Of a stretch of 64,000 bases of DNA, positions 34,986 through 44,147 are shown one piece after another. The notes beneath the pieces are model-generated. The model had not been told where the DNA came from. It ran no database searches and saw only the letters and a program-made list of their open reading frames with translations. The stretch spans positions 62,001 to 126,000 of the forward strand of contig JAPJQL010000004.1 in NCBI GenBank assembly GCA_030825115.1. The letters run 5' to 3'. Source of the stretch: Lachnospiraceae bacterium. Its GTDB lineage: Bacteria; Bacillota; Clostridia; Lachnospirales; Lachnospiraceae. Each line of letters opens with the position of its first letter. Position 1 is the stretch's first letter. The position numbers were made by a program, and so were the translations under genes.

Positions 34986-35644
34986 CTCTGATATTCCTCG
35001 AATTTCCGCAGGAATGCGCGCACGTTGCCCGCCACATTTCCGTTGTATACAGCCGAACCTGCCACGATGATATTGGCGCCCGCCTCAATGACCTCGCCTA
35101 CATTTCCAAGGCTGATGCCGCCGTCTACCTGGATATCTGTATGAAGCCCCAAAAGATTCATCCGCTTTCTCAGGCTGCGTACCTTCTCCAGCGTGTACGG
35201 GATAAACTTCTGACCGCCAAACCCGGGGTTCACCGACATGACAAGCACCATATCCACCTGCTCCAGCACACAGTCCAGCGCCGACACCGGAGTTGCCGGG
35301 TTGAGCGCCACACCGGCCTTCATCCCCAATTCCCGGATCTGGTTCAAGGTCCGGTCCAGATGTCTGCAGGCTTCCTGATGGACACAGATCAGATCCGCAC
35401 CGGCCTCCTTCATCGCCTCGGCATACCGCCCCGGCTCTTGCACCATCATATGCACATCAAACACCTTGTCCGTGCAGGGACGGATGCTCTTGATCACCGG
35501 CATTCCATAAGATATGCTTGGCACAAACATGCCATCCATCACATCAATATGGATATATTCCGCTCCGGCATTTGCCACGGTCTCTACTTCCTGACCAAGT
35601 TTCCGAAAATCTGCCGATAAAATCGACGGCGCTAAAATCAACAT
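34982..35644 (-). CDS. rpe: Ribulose-phosphate 3-epimerase
   Basis: Interconverts ribulose-5-phosphate and xylulose-5-phosphate in the pentose phosphate pathway. Normal length, 220 residues. TIM-barrel motifs include APSILSADF, HIDVMDGMFVPSISYG and MSVNPGFGGQKF; the metal-binding residues are in these. It starts 2 nt after rsgA and overlaps thiN. Confidence 0.97.
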   Translation of the reverse strand: MLILAPSILSADFRKLGQEVETVANAGAEYIHIDVMDGMFVPSISYGMPVIKSIRPCTDKVFDVHMMVQEPGRYAEAMKEAGADLICVHQEACRHLDRTLNQIRELGMKAGVALNPATPVSALDCVLEQVDMVLVMSVNPGFGGQKFIPYTLEKVRSLRKRMNLLGLHTDIQVDGGISLGNVGEVIEAGANIIVAGSAVYNGNVAGNVRAFLRKFEEYQR

Positions 35645-35645
35645 C

Positions 35646-36524
35646 TCAATATCTCCTTTTATCCTTCAGTTCCTGATACAACAACTTATAATTTTCATAG
35701 CGGCTCTCGCTGATCTTTCCGTCCCGGACCGCGGCCTTTACCCCGCACACCGGTTCGCCGATATGGACGCAGCCGAGAAAACGACACGCTTCCTCGTATT
35801 CTGCAAACTCCGGAAAATAATCTTTCAGCCTGTTTTCTTCCATATCTGCGATAAACATGGAGGAAAAGCCCGGCGTGTCCATCATATACGTCCCCGACTC
35901 CACGTAGAACAGCTCCGCATGACGGGTGGTATGTTTTCCCCTGCTGATCTTTTCGCTGATTCCTCCTGTCTCCATCCTGGCCTCCGGCTGGATCAGGTTT
36001 GTCAGGGATGATTTGCCTACGCCGGATGGACCTGCCAAAACCGTGGTTTTCCCGCGCAGCAGACTGCGGATCTCCTCAATCCCGGTCTGCTCATACGTGC
36101 TGGTAAAAAAGACCGGATATCCCGCAGTCTCATAGATATTCCGATACCGCTGCATCGCCTCTTCTCCGTTTAAGTCGATTTTGTTGAAACAAATCGTCAC
36201 CGGCACTTCCTGGGACAGCATCATCACCAGAAAGCGGTCCAGAAGATTTAAGTTCGGTTCGGGATGGGTGATGGAAAATACCACCAGCGCCTGGTCTACG
36301 TTCGAAACTGCCGGCCGGATCAGGGCATTGCGGCGCGGCAGGATGGCATCGATATTGCCCTCGCTGTCCGCCTCATCCAGCACCGTAAATTCCACATCAT
36401 CCCCCACCAGCGGCTTGATGTTCCGGTTGCGGAAGATTCCTTTTGCTTTGCATGCATACGTTTTACTATGCCCGTCATGGACATAGTAAAACCCTGCGAT
36501 TCCTTTAATAATCTTTCCTGTCAT
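35646..36524 (-). CDS. rsgA: Ribosome small-subunit GTPase RsgA
   Basis: Circularly permuted GTPase that checks 30S assembly. The 292-residue protein has an N-terminal OB fold (about 1-70), a GTPase domain in the order G4 (FNKIDL near 120), G1 (GPSGVGKSSL near 165), G3 (DTPGF near 208), and a C-terminal zinc motif with Cys near CRFLGCVHIGEPVCGVK. Follows prkC by 13 nt. Confidence 0.96.
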   Translation of the reverse strand: MTGKIIKGIAGFYYVHDGHSKTYACKAKGIFRNRNIKPLVGDDVEFTVLDEADSEGNIDAILPRRNALIRPAVSNVDQALVVFSITHPEPNLNLLDRFLVMMLSQEVPVTICFNKIDLNGEEAMQRYRNIYETAGYPVFFTSTYEQTGIEEIRSLLRGKTTVLAGPSGVGKSSLTNLIQPEARMETGGISEKISRGKHTTRHAELFYVESGTYMMDTPGFSSMFIADMEENRLKDYFPEFAEYEEACRFLGCVHIGEPVCGVKAAVRDGKISESRYENYKLLYQELKDKRRY

Positions 36525-36537
36525 ATGATAATCCTGT

Positions 36538-38769
36538 CTAATCCATCGGGAAGAAGGTCAGCCGGTAGGATTTTAAAACGTCTCCGGTATCCACATTCAC
36601 AACCTCGATACTGCCCTGATCCGTGCCGTTTCTGCTCACAATCCCTGTAAAGCTGATCGGAATCGGCGTATCGGCCGTGATCGTCATCGGCTGGGTCAGG
36701 TTCTCGTTCACTTCCCCGTCGCCGCCTTCCTGGTGCAGGCGGATGATGATAGTCACATGGGCAGTCCCTGCCCCCGGCCCGATCAGGCTGCTGGCGTCAT
36801 AGGTCTGGTTGATCGAAGCGACATACCGCTGATGTCTTGTCTCAGGACCGTCGCTGACCACGTAACTGATCGTTCCACCGACTTCGATCTGCCCGTTTGT
36901 GCCGCCGCTCTGGCTGATAATGCTTCCTTTGGGAACCGTGTCACTGTATGCCGTGCTGGTATCACCGGGCAGGAGACCGGCCTCCGCAATCAGGGCGATT
37001 GCCTCTTCCTCTGTCTTTCCCGTGATATCCGGCACCAAAACCGTCTCCACATGGGGACCCGTGCTGATATACAATGTGACCGTGCCGCCTTCCGGCACTT
37101 TATCTGGTTCATATCGGATGATCTTGCCCCGCTCGACCGTCTCGCTTTCCTCTTCTTTGGTTTCTACAATAATCTTTTTATTCGTCAAAAATGTTTTTGC
37201 CGTACTTGCATCCAGCGTTTCCAGTCCAAGGGTGGTCAAATCGATCTTATCGGAGCCGTTGCTGATCACCACATAGACCCTGGATCCCTTGGACACCACA
37301 GTGCCTTCCGCCGGATCCTGCCTCGCCACAAACCCGACTTCAACGTCGTCAAAAAACTCATACGAACGCGTCATGATCAGGCTGTATTTTTCATCCAGCA
37401 TTTTTTCGGCGTCACTGTCCGTCATGCCAACCACATCAGGCATATATACCTGGGTATCGGATATCAATGCTTCGGTCTCTGCCTGAGCCGTTGTCATCGT
37501 TGCCTGATTGCCCCCCTGGGATTTGCCAAAGCCAAACTGGAAGATACCGCCCAGCCTTGAAAATACCACGATCACCACTGCCACGATGATGATTGCAACC
37601 ACGATCCCTGCGCCTGCCAGCAGCCGTTCAATCTGCGGATTCACCTCATCGGTATCCTGATTTCCCTTCTTTCCCGGCTTCTGCCCGGGTCTGGATTTTG
37701 GCGCAGTCTGAGGCTGCCTCTGCGGTCTGCGGGTCACCGCCGCTTCCCGGGACGAATCTCTGAAATCCCTTTCATGATTCCTGCCGTACTCCCGCTCCGG
37801 CTCCGGCGGCGCAGTCTGACGCTTCCGGTCTTTAATCTGGGCCAGCTCCCCGTCTGAAATCTGCACGGTAGCCCCATCCATCAGATTCCCGGAGGATACC
37901 ACCTCCCGGATGGACTCCTGCATCGGCTCCCGGACAAAATTCCCCTCCGGGTTCAGCAGCGCCCTTCTCAGGTCATTGATCACATCCCCTGCGGAGGCAT
38001 AGCGCCGTTCCGGCTTCTTCTCCGTACACTTCAGGATGATCTGCTCCAGGCTGCTTGAGATATCAGGATTATATACGCTCGGCGGCACCATAGCATCCTC
38101 CAGATGCGCCAGCGCGATCGAAACCGTGTTTTCTCCTTCAAAGGGCAGACGCCCTGTCACCATCTCATACATCGTGATTCCAAGAGAGTAGATATCACTT
38201 CTCGCATCACTGTAACCGCCCCGCGCCTGCTCCGGCGAGATATAATGGACGGAGCCCATCGCCGCCGAGCTCAGCGTCTGTGCCGAGACCGCCCTGGCAA
38301 TGCCAAAATCCGCCACCTTCACCTTGCCGTCGCGGGAGATGATCATGTTCTGCGGCTTGATGTCCCTGTGGATTATGTGCTGCTCATGCGCAGCCGCAAT
38401 CCCCTGCGCCACCTGGATCGCGATTCCGATGCTCTCCTTAACTTCAAGCCTGCCTTTTTTTGAAATATAGCTTTTCAGCGTGATTCCTTCTATCAGTTCC
38501 ATCACAATATAATGGAGTTTCCCCTCATCGATAACGTCATAGACACTGACAATATTTGGGTGGGACAATCCCGCCGCCGCCTGGGCCTCCATCTTGAACT
38601 TGCTGACAAAATTGCTGTCTGTACTGAATTCTTCCTTCAAGACCTTGATCGCGACAAGACGGTTCAGTTTATGGCATTTGGCTTTATACACCACGGACAT
38701 GCCGCCCGAACCGATCTGCTCCAGGATCTCATAACGGTCCTGCAGATAAACACCTGGTCTCAGCATCAT
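36538..38769 (-). CDS. prkC: Ser/Thr protein kinase with PASTA domains
   Basis: Membrane kinase that senses peptidoglycan fragments and, in Bacillus, triggers spore germination. The 743-residue protein has an N-terminal kinase (Lys42, HRD 134-136, DFG 154-156), a basic linker rich in Pro/Arg/Gln (about 315-380), one transmembrane segment near 383-405, and three extracellular PASTA repeats (about 430-640) with a further C-terminal domain. The stop of the phosphatase gene overlaps the start (ATGA), so translation is coupled. An ATG one codon downstream is an alternative start. Its likely targets (FtsZ, elongation factors, wall enzymes) are inferred from homologues. Confidence 0.94.
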   Translation of the reverse strand: MMLRPGVYLQDRYEILEQIGSGGMSVVYKAKCHKLNRLVAIKVLKEEFSTDSNFVSKFKMEAQAAAGLSHPNIVSVYDVIDEGKLHYIVMELIEGITLKSYISKKGRLEVKESIGIAIQVAQGIAAAHEQHIIHRDIKPQNMIISRDGKVKVADFGIARAVSAQTLSSAAMGSVHYISPEQARGGYSDARSDIYSLGITMYEMVTGRLPFEGENTVSIALAHLEDAMVPPSVYNPDISSSLEQIILKCTEKKPERRYASAGDVINDLRRALLNPEGNFVREPMQESIREVVSSGNLMDGATVQISDGELAQIKDRKRQTAPPEPEREYGRNHERDFRDSSREAAVTRRPQRQPQTAPKSRPGQKPGKKGNQDTDEVNPQIERLLAGAGIVVAIIIVAVVIVVFSRLGGIFQFGFGKSQGGNQATMTTAQAETEALISDTQVYMPDVVGMTDSDAEKMLDEKYSLIMTRSYEFFDDVEVGFVARQDPAEGTVVSKGSRVYVVISNGSDKIDLTTLGLETLDASTAKTFLTNKKIIVETKEEESETVERGKIIRYEPDKVPEGGTVTLYISTGPHVETVLVPDITGKTEEEAIALIAEAGLLPGDTSTAYSDTVPKGSIISQSGGTNGQIEVGGTISYVVSDGPETRHQRYVASINQTYDASSLIGPGAGTAHVTIIIRLHQEGGDGEVNENLTQPMTITADTPIPISFTGIVSRNGTDQGSIEVVNVDTGDVLKSYRLTFFPMD

Positions 38770-39509
38770 AAGCCCACCTCGCTTATCTGCGGCTCAACCA
38801 GGACAACCGAGATGTTGTCCTTGCCGCCGCTCCGGTTCGCGGCCTCCACCAGACTCTCCGCCTTTGCCTTGATCCCCTCTTCCGAACGGATAATATATTC
38901 TATCTCAAACTCATCCACCATATTGCTCAGACCATCGGAACACATCAGGATATAATCCCGGCTCTTCATCTTCATCGCAAACAGATCGATATCCACGCTT
39001 TCGCTGGTACCGATGGCACGGGTGATGATATTCTTTTTTTCCATGTAATCGCGGCTGCCCCGCTTCATCTTCCCGAGGGCCACAAGCTCCTCCACATAGG
39101 AGTGGTCCCTCGTGATCTGCTCTAACTCCTCCCGCAGCAGATAGAGACGGCTGTCTCCGATATTGGCCACATAGAGCACGTTGCCCTTGATCGTGGCAAG
39201 TACCAGCGTGGTCCCTGTGCCGAAAAGCATCGGGTCTTCACTGGCTTTTTGGTAAAGCTCCCGATTCACCTTCCGGATGCCTTCCTTCAGGATGCTGTGC
39301 ACATCCTTGTCTTCGTATTTATGGCTGAAAAATTCCACCAGATTCTCAACAACAAAACGGGACGCAAAGTCCCCCGCGCTGTGTCCTCCCATCCCGTCTG
39401 CCACGATAAACAGATTCTCGAGAGAACCCACCGGGTCCGTTGAGGAAAATATATAATCCTGATTCATGCTGCGGTTCCTGCCCACATCGGTAAGCGCATA
39501 CGCCTGCAT
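38766..39509 (-). CDS. prpC: PP2C-type Ser/Thr phosphatase
   Basis: Reverses phosphorylation by the adjacent PASTA kinase. The 247-residue protein shows PP2C metal motifs: NEDY-type start replaced by RNRSMNQDYIF, DGMGGHSAGDFAS (about 42-54), GDSRLYLLR and SDGLSNMVDE near 180, and DNISVVLV at the end. It is cytosolic. Overlaps prkC by 4 nt, the standard prpC-prkC arrangement. Confidence 0.96.
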   Translation of the reverse strand: MQAYALTDVGRNRSMNQDYIFSSTDPVGSLENLFIVADGMGGHSAGDFASRFVVENLVEFFSHKYEDKDVHSILKEGIRKVNRELYQKASEDPMLFGTGTTLVLATIKGNVLYVANIGDSRLYLLREELEQITRDHSYVEELVALGKMKRGSRDYMEKKNIITRAIGTSESVDIDLFAMKMKSRDYILMCSDGLSNMVDEFEIEYIIRSEEGIKAKAESLVEAANRSGGKDNISVVLVEPQISEVGL

Positions 39510-39561
39510 CTTCCCTCAACCTCCTTTTCTAAATAAATACCCTGCCGCCTGAAACATCCTG

Positions 39562-40590
39562 TTACGATTCCAGATAACTTTTCCTGAGCTGGCCGCAGGC
39601 ACCGCCTATGTCCCTGCCCATTTCCCTTCTAATAGTAACATTTATCCCGTTTTTTTCAAGATAATTTTTAAACGACTGGATCGCCTTCTGGTCTGACTGC
39701 ACATACTCCCGCTCTTTGATCGGGTTGACAGGGATCAGGTTGACATGCCCGTGCATCCCCTTTAAGAGGGCGGCAAGGGCCTTCGCTTCATCCAGATTGT
39801 CATTGACTCCGCTCACAAGGCTGTACTCAAACGTAAGCCTGCGCCCGGTCTTTTCATAATACTCCCTGCATGCCGCCAGTATGTCTGTAAGGGCATAACG
39901 TTTGGCCACCGGCATCAGGGTCTTTCTCACGTCGTCATTGGGGGCATGCAAAGACAGGGCCAGCGTGATCTGGAGATTTTCCTCTGCCAGCTTCCTGATG
40001 CCGGGAACGATGCCGCAGGTAGACACCGTGATATTTCTCTGGCTGATATGAAGCCCCTGTTCTCCCGATACCATGCGGACAAAACGGACAAAATTATCAT
40101 AGTTGTCCATAGGCTCGCCGGAACCCATGATCACGATATTGGACACCCGTTCCCCCGTCAGGGCCTGGATCCGGTAGACCTGGTCCAACATCTCCGCCGC
40201 CGTCAGGTTTCGCTCCAAGCCGTCCAGTGTGGAAGCACAGAAACGGCAGCCCATCCGGCAGCCTACCTGCGAGGAGATACAGACCGAGTTTCCGTGATGG
40301 TACTGCATCCACACGCTCTCGATGACGTTGCCGTCTTCCAGGGCAAACAGGTATTTTCTGGTCCCGTCGATCCCGGATATCTTCACATCCACAGGCTTTA
40401 AGGCCGTCAGGACAAATTCTGCCTTAAGTCTTTCCCGCAGTTCTTTTGGCAGGTTGCTCATCTCGTCAAAATCAGTCGCCAGCTTCTGATGGAGCCACTG
40501 GTAGATCTGCTTTGCCCGGAAGGCCTTCCCGCCCAGAACGGCGATTTCCTGTTCCAGTTCTTCTAAGTACAATGATTTTATATCTTTCAT
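39562..40590 (-). CDS. rlmN: 23S rRNA/tRNA adenine C2-methyltransferase RlmN
   Basis: Radical SAM enzyme that methylates A2503 of 23S rRNA and A37 of tRNAs. The 342-residue protein has the cluster motif CRMGCRFCAS near residue 110 and the two methyl-transfer cysteines expected: one near 335 (GGACGQL) and one in the core. Follows rsmB by 15 nt. Confidence 0.96.
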   Translation of the reverse strand: MKDIKSLYLEELEQEIAVLGGKAFRAKQIYQWLHQKLATDFDEMSNLPKELRERLKAEFVLTALKPVDVKISGIDGTRKYLFALEDGNVIESVWMQYHHGNSVCISSQVGCRMGCRFCASTLDGLERNLTAAEMLDQVYRIQALTGERVSNIVIMGSGEPMDNYDNFVRFVRMVSGEQGLHISQRNITVSTCGIVPGIRKLAEENLQITLALSLHAPNDDVRKTLMPVAKRYALTDILAACREYYEKTGRRLTFEYSLVSGVNDNLDEAKALAALLKGMHGHVNLIPVNPIKEREYVQSDQKAIQSFKNYLEKNGINVTIRREMGRDIGGACGQLRKSYLES

Positions 40591-40605
40591 GATTTTATCA
40601 ACCTT

Positions 40606-41946
40606 CTATGTCTCCTTTTGGAATGCCGCGATAAAAAAGCCGTCGCAGGGATGTATACCGGGAAGAAGCTGCAGCCTTCCCGCCTTCATGCTCTCCTCCT
40701 GTATGGCATCGCCCAGCATTCCCTCCATGTTGGCCGGCTGAAACGGGAACCGGGCTGCAAACCAGTCCGCCTGATTCTCATTCTCCTGCCGGTTGATCGT
40801 GCAGGTGCTGTAGACCAGCCTGCCTCCCGGTTTTACATAGCGGGAGACCACGGCCAGGATCTCCCTCTGGAGACTGGCCAGGCTGCTAAGTCCTTCCTCC
40901 GTCACCTGATACTTGATATCCGGCTTTTTGCCGATGATTCCAAGACCGGAACAGGGCAGGTCGGCAATCACGATATCCGCCCTGTTTTCCCATGACTCAT
41001 CAAACTCCAGAGCGTCCCACACTTCGGCGCGGATATTGGAAAAGCCGGTCCGCGCGATATTGTCCTCCACCATACGGATCTTCCCTTCCGTCAGATCACG
41101 GACCACCACGATGCCGGTGCCCTTTAACTTGTCTGCAATATGCAGGCTCTTGCCGCCCGGAGCGCCGCACACATCGAGGACCGTGTCCCCTGGCTTCGGG
41201 TCCGCAATCTCACCCACCAGGGCAGAACTTGCATCCTGTACCTGAATCCATCCCTTCTGGAACGCCTCAAGACTTTCCAGATAATCATAGGAGGTGAGCA
41301 AAAGAGCATGGTCCGTCAGCGGGCTTTCCTCCACAGATACCCCCTGTCGCCTCAGGCTCTCACAAACCTGCGCCTTGTCCGCTTTCTCCAGATTGCAGCG
41401 CACCGTCGTCGGGCTGTCCTTTAAAAATGACCGGAGCATTTTCTCCACCGTCTCTTTCGGATACTCCCCGCACCAGCGGTCGATCAGCCATTGGGGCATG
41501 GAATATTTCAGGGACCAGTCCTCAAAGGTATAGCCGCCCTGTTCTTCCTTCTTTCTGGCAACTGTCCTGAGCACGCCGTTTACATAGCCCTTAAGCCCCG
41601 CAAACTTCCGCCTGACCGCCAGTTTTACCGCCTCGTTGCACACCGCGCTGTCCGGTATGCGGTCCATCCAGACGATCTGGTAAACCGACATCCGCAAAAG
41701 CGTGCGGATCACCGGCTTCATCTTTTTCACCTTCACGTTGGAACAGGTATCCAGAATGGCGTCGATGGTCAGCCGGTATTCCAGCGTCCCCTCCACCACT
41801 CTGGTAATAAACGCACGGTCCTGCTTTTCCAGGTACTGGTACTTGTTAAGCGCCTGGCGCAGCACGATATGGCTGTAGCTGCCCCGTTCCAGGATCTCCA
41901 GCAGAATGTCCAGGACAATCTCCCGGCTGTCTGTCTGCTTAGTCAT
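40606..41946 (-). CDS. rsmB: 16S rRNA m5C967 methyltransferase RsmB
   Basis: Methylates C967 of 16S rRNA. The ATG at 41946 (GGAG upstream; 446 residues) is preferred to the in-frame start at 41964. An N-terminal NusB-like domain (about 1-130) precedes the Rossmann methyltransferase core: CGAPGGK SAM motif, DLPCSGLG with a catalytic-loop Cys, and the nucleophile-type YSTCTINRQENE near the C-terminus. The start lies inside the 3' end of the yugP-like gene (8-nt overlap). Confidence 0.95.
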   Translation of the reverse strand: MTKQTDSREIVLDILLEILERGSYSHIVLRQALNKYQYLEKQDRAFITRVVEGTLEYRLTIDAILDTCSNVKVKKMKPVIRTLLRMSVYQIVWMDRIPDSAVCNEAVKLAVRRKFAGLKGYVNGVLRTVARKKEEQGGYTFEDWSLKYSMPQWLIDRWCGEYPKETVEKMLRSFLKDSPTTVRCNLEKADKAQVCESLRRQGVSVEESPLTDHALLLTSYDYLESLEAFQKGWIQVQDASSALVGEIADPKPGDTVLDVCGAPGGKSLHIADKLKGTGIVVVRDLTEGKIRMVEDNIARTGFSNIRAEVWDALEFDESWENRADIVIADLPCSGLGIIGKKPDIKYQVTEEGLSSLASLQREILAVVSRYVKPGGRLVYSTCTINRQENENQADWFAARFPFQPANMEGMLGDAIQEESMKAGRLQLLPGIHPCDGFFIAAFQKET

Positions 41947-42661
41947 TGTCTCTCCGTCCTCCAAATAAGATGATGAGACGCAGCAGCTGTAAGATGGAAG
42001 CCGCGGCAGCAGCTACATAAGTCAGGGCAGCCGCTCCCAGCACCTTCCTTGTCTGGTCCACTTCCTGCCCCTGCAGGATCCCCACGTCGCCAAGCAGTCT
42101 GACCGCACGCCCGGAGGCGTTGAACTCCACAGGCAGGGTGATCAGCTGGAACAGGACCGCCAGGGTAAACATCCAGATACCAATCTGTAAAAAAGATGAC
42201 GCGCCAAGTAAAATCCCGACGAGGATCAGCGGCCAGGAAAGCTTGCTTCCAAAATTCGCAACCGGAACGAAAGCGCCGCGAAGCTTCAGCGGCACGTAGC
42301 CGACATTGTCCTGCATCGCATGTCCGCACTCATGGGCCGCCACTCCGATCGCCGCTACCGACGTCTGGTTATATACCGCTTCCGAAAGATTCACTGTCTT
42401 TGTGCGCGGGTCATAGTGGTCGGTCAGATTGCCTCTGACCGCCTGCACTGTCACATCATAGATTCCCTGTGAGTGGAGCAGCCGCTTTGCCGCCTCCGCC
42501 CCCGTCATTCCGCTCATGCTGCGGACGCGGGAATACTTCTGGAACGTGCTCTGTACACGCCCGGACGCCCACATCGAGATCAGCGCGCCGATCAACACCA
42601 AAACAATCGTCGGGTCGAACATCATTCCCGGATAAAATCCATAACCGCCATAACCTATCAT
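41939..42661 (-). CDS. Membrane zinc metallopeptidase (YugP type)
   Basis: A 240-residue membrane protein with zinc motif AAHECGHAMQ (HEXXH form HECGH near 116-120) and several hydrophobic segments at both ends. The family (Zn_peptidase_2, YugP) has unknown substrates. It lies between fmt and rsmB, a place that in Bacillus is empty; the insertion is common in Lachnospiraceae by my recollection. Coupled to rsmB by overlap. Confidence 0.88.
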   Translation of the reverse strand: MIGYGGYGFYPGMMFDPTIVLVLIGALISMWASGRVQSTFQKYSRVRSMSGMTGAEAAKRLLHSQGIYDVTVQAVRGNLTDHYDPRTKTVNLSEAVYNQTSVAAIGVAAHECGHAMQDNVGYVPLKLRGAFVPVANFGSKLSWPLILVGILLGASSFLQIGIWMFTLAVLFQLITLPVEFNASGRAVRLLGDVGILQGQEVDQTRKVLGAAALTYVAAAAASILQLLRLIILFGGRRDND

Positions 42662-42667
42662 CTATCT

Positions 42668-43615
42668 TCAGCTCCTCTCAAATCGATAGCCGGCTTCCAC
42701 CGGATAACCTCTCAAAAATGCCGCAGTATCCATCCGTTTCTTTCCTTCCAGCTGAAGGCTGCGGATATTCAAAACACCGTTTCCGGTCTGTACCCGGATG
42801 CTGCCGCCGGATGCTTCCAGCACCTGTCCTGCCGGCGCCTTTTCTGCGCCAAAGCCGGTCTCCTTCTCCACATCCGCGTCCCATATCTTTAGCATCTTTC
42901 CGTTCCAGTGCGTATAGGCGCTTGGCCAGGGAGCCAGCCCTCGGACCAGCCGCTCGATCGCCGCCGCGTCCATCGTCCAGTCGATGTCTCCCATAGTCTT
43001 TTCTATCTTTTTCACATGGGTCGCCTCGTCATGGTTCTGAGGCATCCGGATCAGGGTTCCTGCCTCAAGCTTATCAAGGGTAGAGAGGATCAGATTCCCT
43101 CCAAGACCGCTCAGCTTGTCAAACAGGCTTCCTCCCGTCTCCTTCTCTTCCAGGGGAACCGTCAGCTTCTCCAGCATATCCCCGGTGTCCATCCCCACGT
43201 CCATCATCATCGTAGTGATGCCCGTCTCACGGTCCCCGTTGATCACCGCCCACTGGATCGGGGCAGCCCCGCGGTACTTCGGAAGCAGGGATGCATGGAT
43301 ATTCACACAGCCGTACCTGGGGACATCCAGCAGTTCCTTTGACAAGATCTGCCCAAACGCGATCACCACCATCACGTCAGGGGAAAGACTTTTCATCTCT
43401 TCGATAAAAGATGCCTCCCTTGCACGGACCGGCTGGTACACCGGTATCTCATGGGCTAAAGCAGTTTCCTTCACCGGCGTCATCTGTACCTCTTTGCCGC
43501 GTCCCTTCGGCTTGTCCGGCTGGGTCACCACGGCGATGACCTCATGACGGGACGCGATCAGACTCTCCAGGGTCGGCACGGAAAAATCCGGCGTTCCCAT
43601 AAAAATAATCCTCAT
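42668..43615 (-). CDS. fmt: Methionyl-tRNA formyltransferase
   Basis: Formylates initiator Met-tRNA using 10-formyl-THF, which fhs (49161) can supply. The 315-residue protein has the N-terminal GART fold with MGTPDFSV at the start and HASLLPKYRGAAPIQWAVINGD (about 108-130) and a C-terminal domain. Starts 1 nt after def. Confidence 0.97.
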   Translation of the reverse strand: MRIIFMGTPDFSVPTLESLIASRHEVIAVVTQPDKPKGRGKEVQMTPVKETALAHEIPVYQPVRAREASFIEEMKSLSPDVMVVIAFGQILSKELLDVPRYGCVNIHASLLPKYRGAAPIQWAVINGDRETGITTMMMDVGMDTGDMLEKLTVPLEEKETGGSLFDKLSGLGGNLILSTLDKLEAGTLIRMPQNHDEATHVKKIEKTMGDIDWTMDAAAIERLVRGLAPWPSAYTHWNGKMLKIWDADVEKETGFGAEKAPAGQVLEASGGSIRVQTGNGVLNIRSLQLEGKKRMDTAAFLRGYPVEAGYRFERS

Positions 43616-43616
43616 A

Positions 43617-44096
43617 TCAGATTTCTTCCTCCTCCATCGTCACATCCATAAGCTCTCCTTCGACCAGTTCCACATAGAGCTGCCCGTGCAGATGGGCGCA
43701 TTCATGGCAGATGGCGCGGGCAAGCAGCTCCTCGCCTTCCAGCTCAAACACTTCCATGTTCTCGTCCAGGGCGCGGACCTTGACGCGGTTTGGCCTTGTC
43801 ACGGTGCCTGACTTGCCCGGCACGCTTAAACATCCTTCCGGTCCGGTCTGGCTGCCCTCCTCCTCGATGATCTCCGGATTGATCAGCACATACTGGTTGC
43901 CGTCGTCCACATCGATGACCACGATCTGTTTCAGCACGCCCACCTGAGGCGCCGCAAGTCCTACGCCGTTCGCCTCATACATCGTCTCGAACATGTCTTC
44001 AATCAGTTCTCTGGTTCTTTCGGTCATCTCCTTAACCGGCTTGCACTCCTTTTGTAAAATGTCGTCTCCTATCGTTCTGATCTGTCTGGTTGCCAT
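43617..44096 (-). CDS. def: Peptide deformylase
   Basis: Removes the formyl group from new proteins. The 159-residue protein has motif 1 GVGLAAPQVG (about 44-53), motif 2 EGCLSVPG (with the metal Cys) and motif 3 HECAHLHGQLYVE. Catalytic His-Glu-x-x-His is kept, but the usual D-H-L-D of HEIDHLDG is replaced by A-H-L-H here, an unusual variant of motif 3. Forms a pair with fmt. Confidence 0.94.
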   Translation of the reverse strand: MATRQIRTIGDDILQKECKPVKEMTERTRELIEDMFETMYEANGVGLAAPQVGVLKQIVVIDVDDGNQYVLINPEIIEEEGSQTGPEGCLSVPGKSGTVTRPNRVKVRALDENMEVFELEGEELLARAICHECAHLHGQLYVELVEGELMDVTMEEEEI

Positions 44097-44147
44097 CTGT
44101 CTTTTTCTCTCCCTTTCCTGTATTATCTGCCTCGTTTCCGAGTTCTA

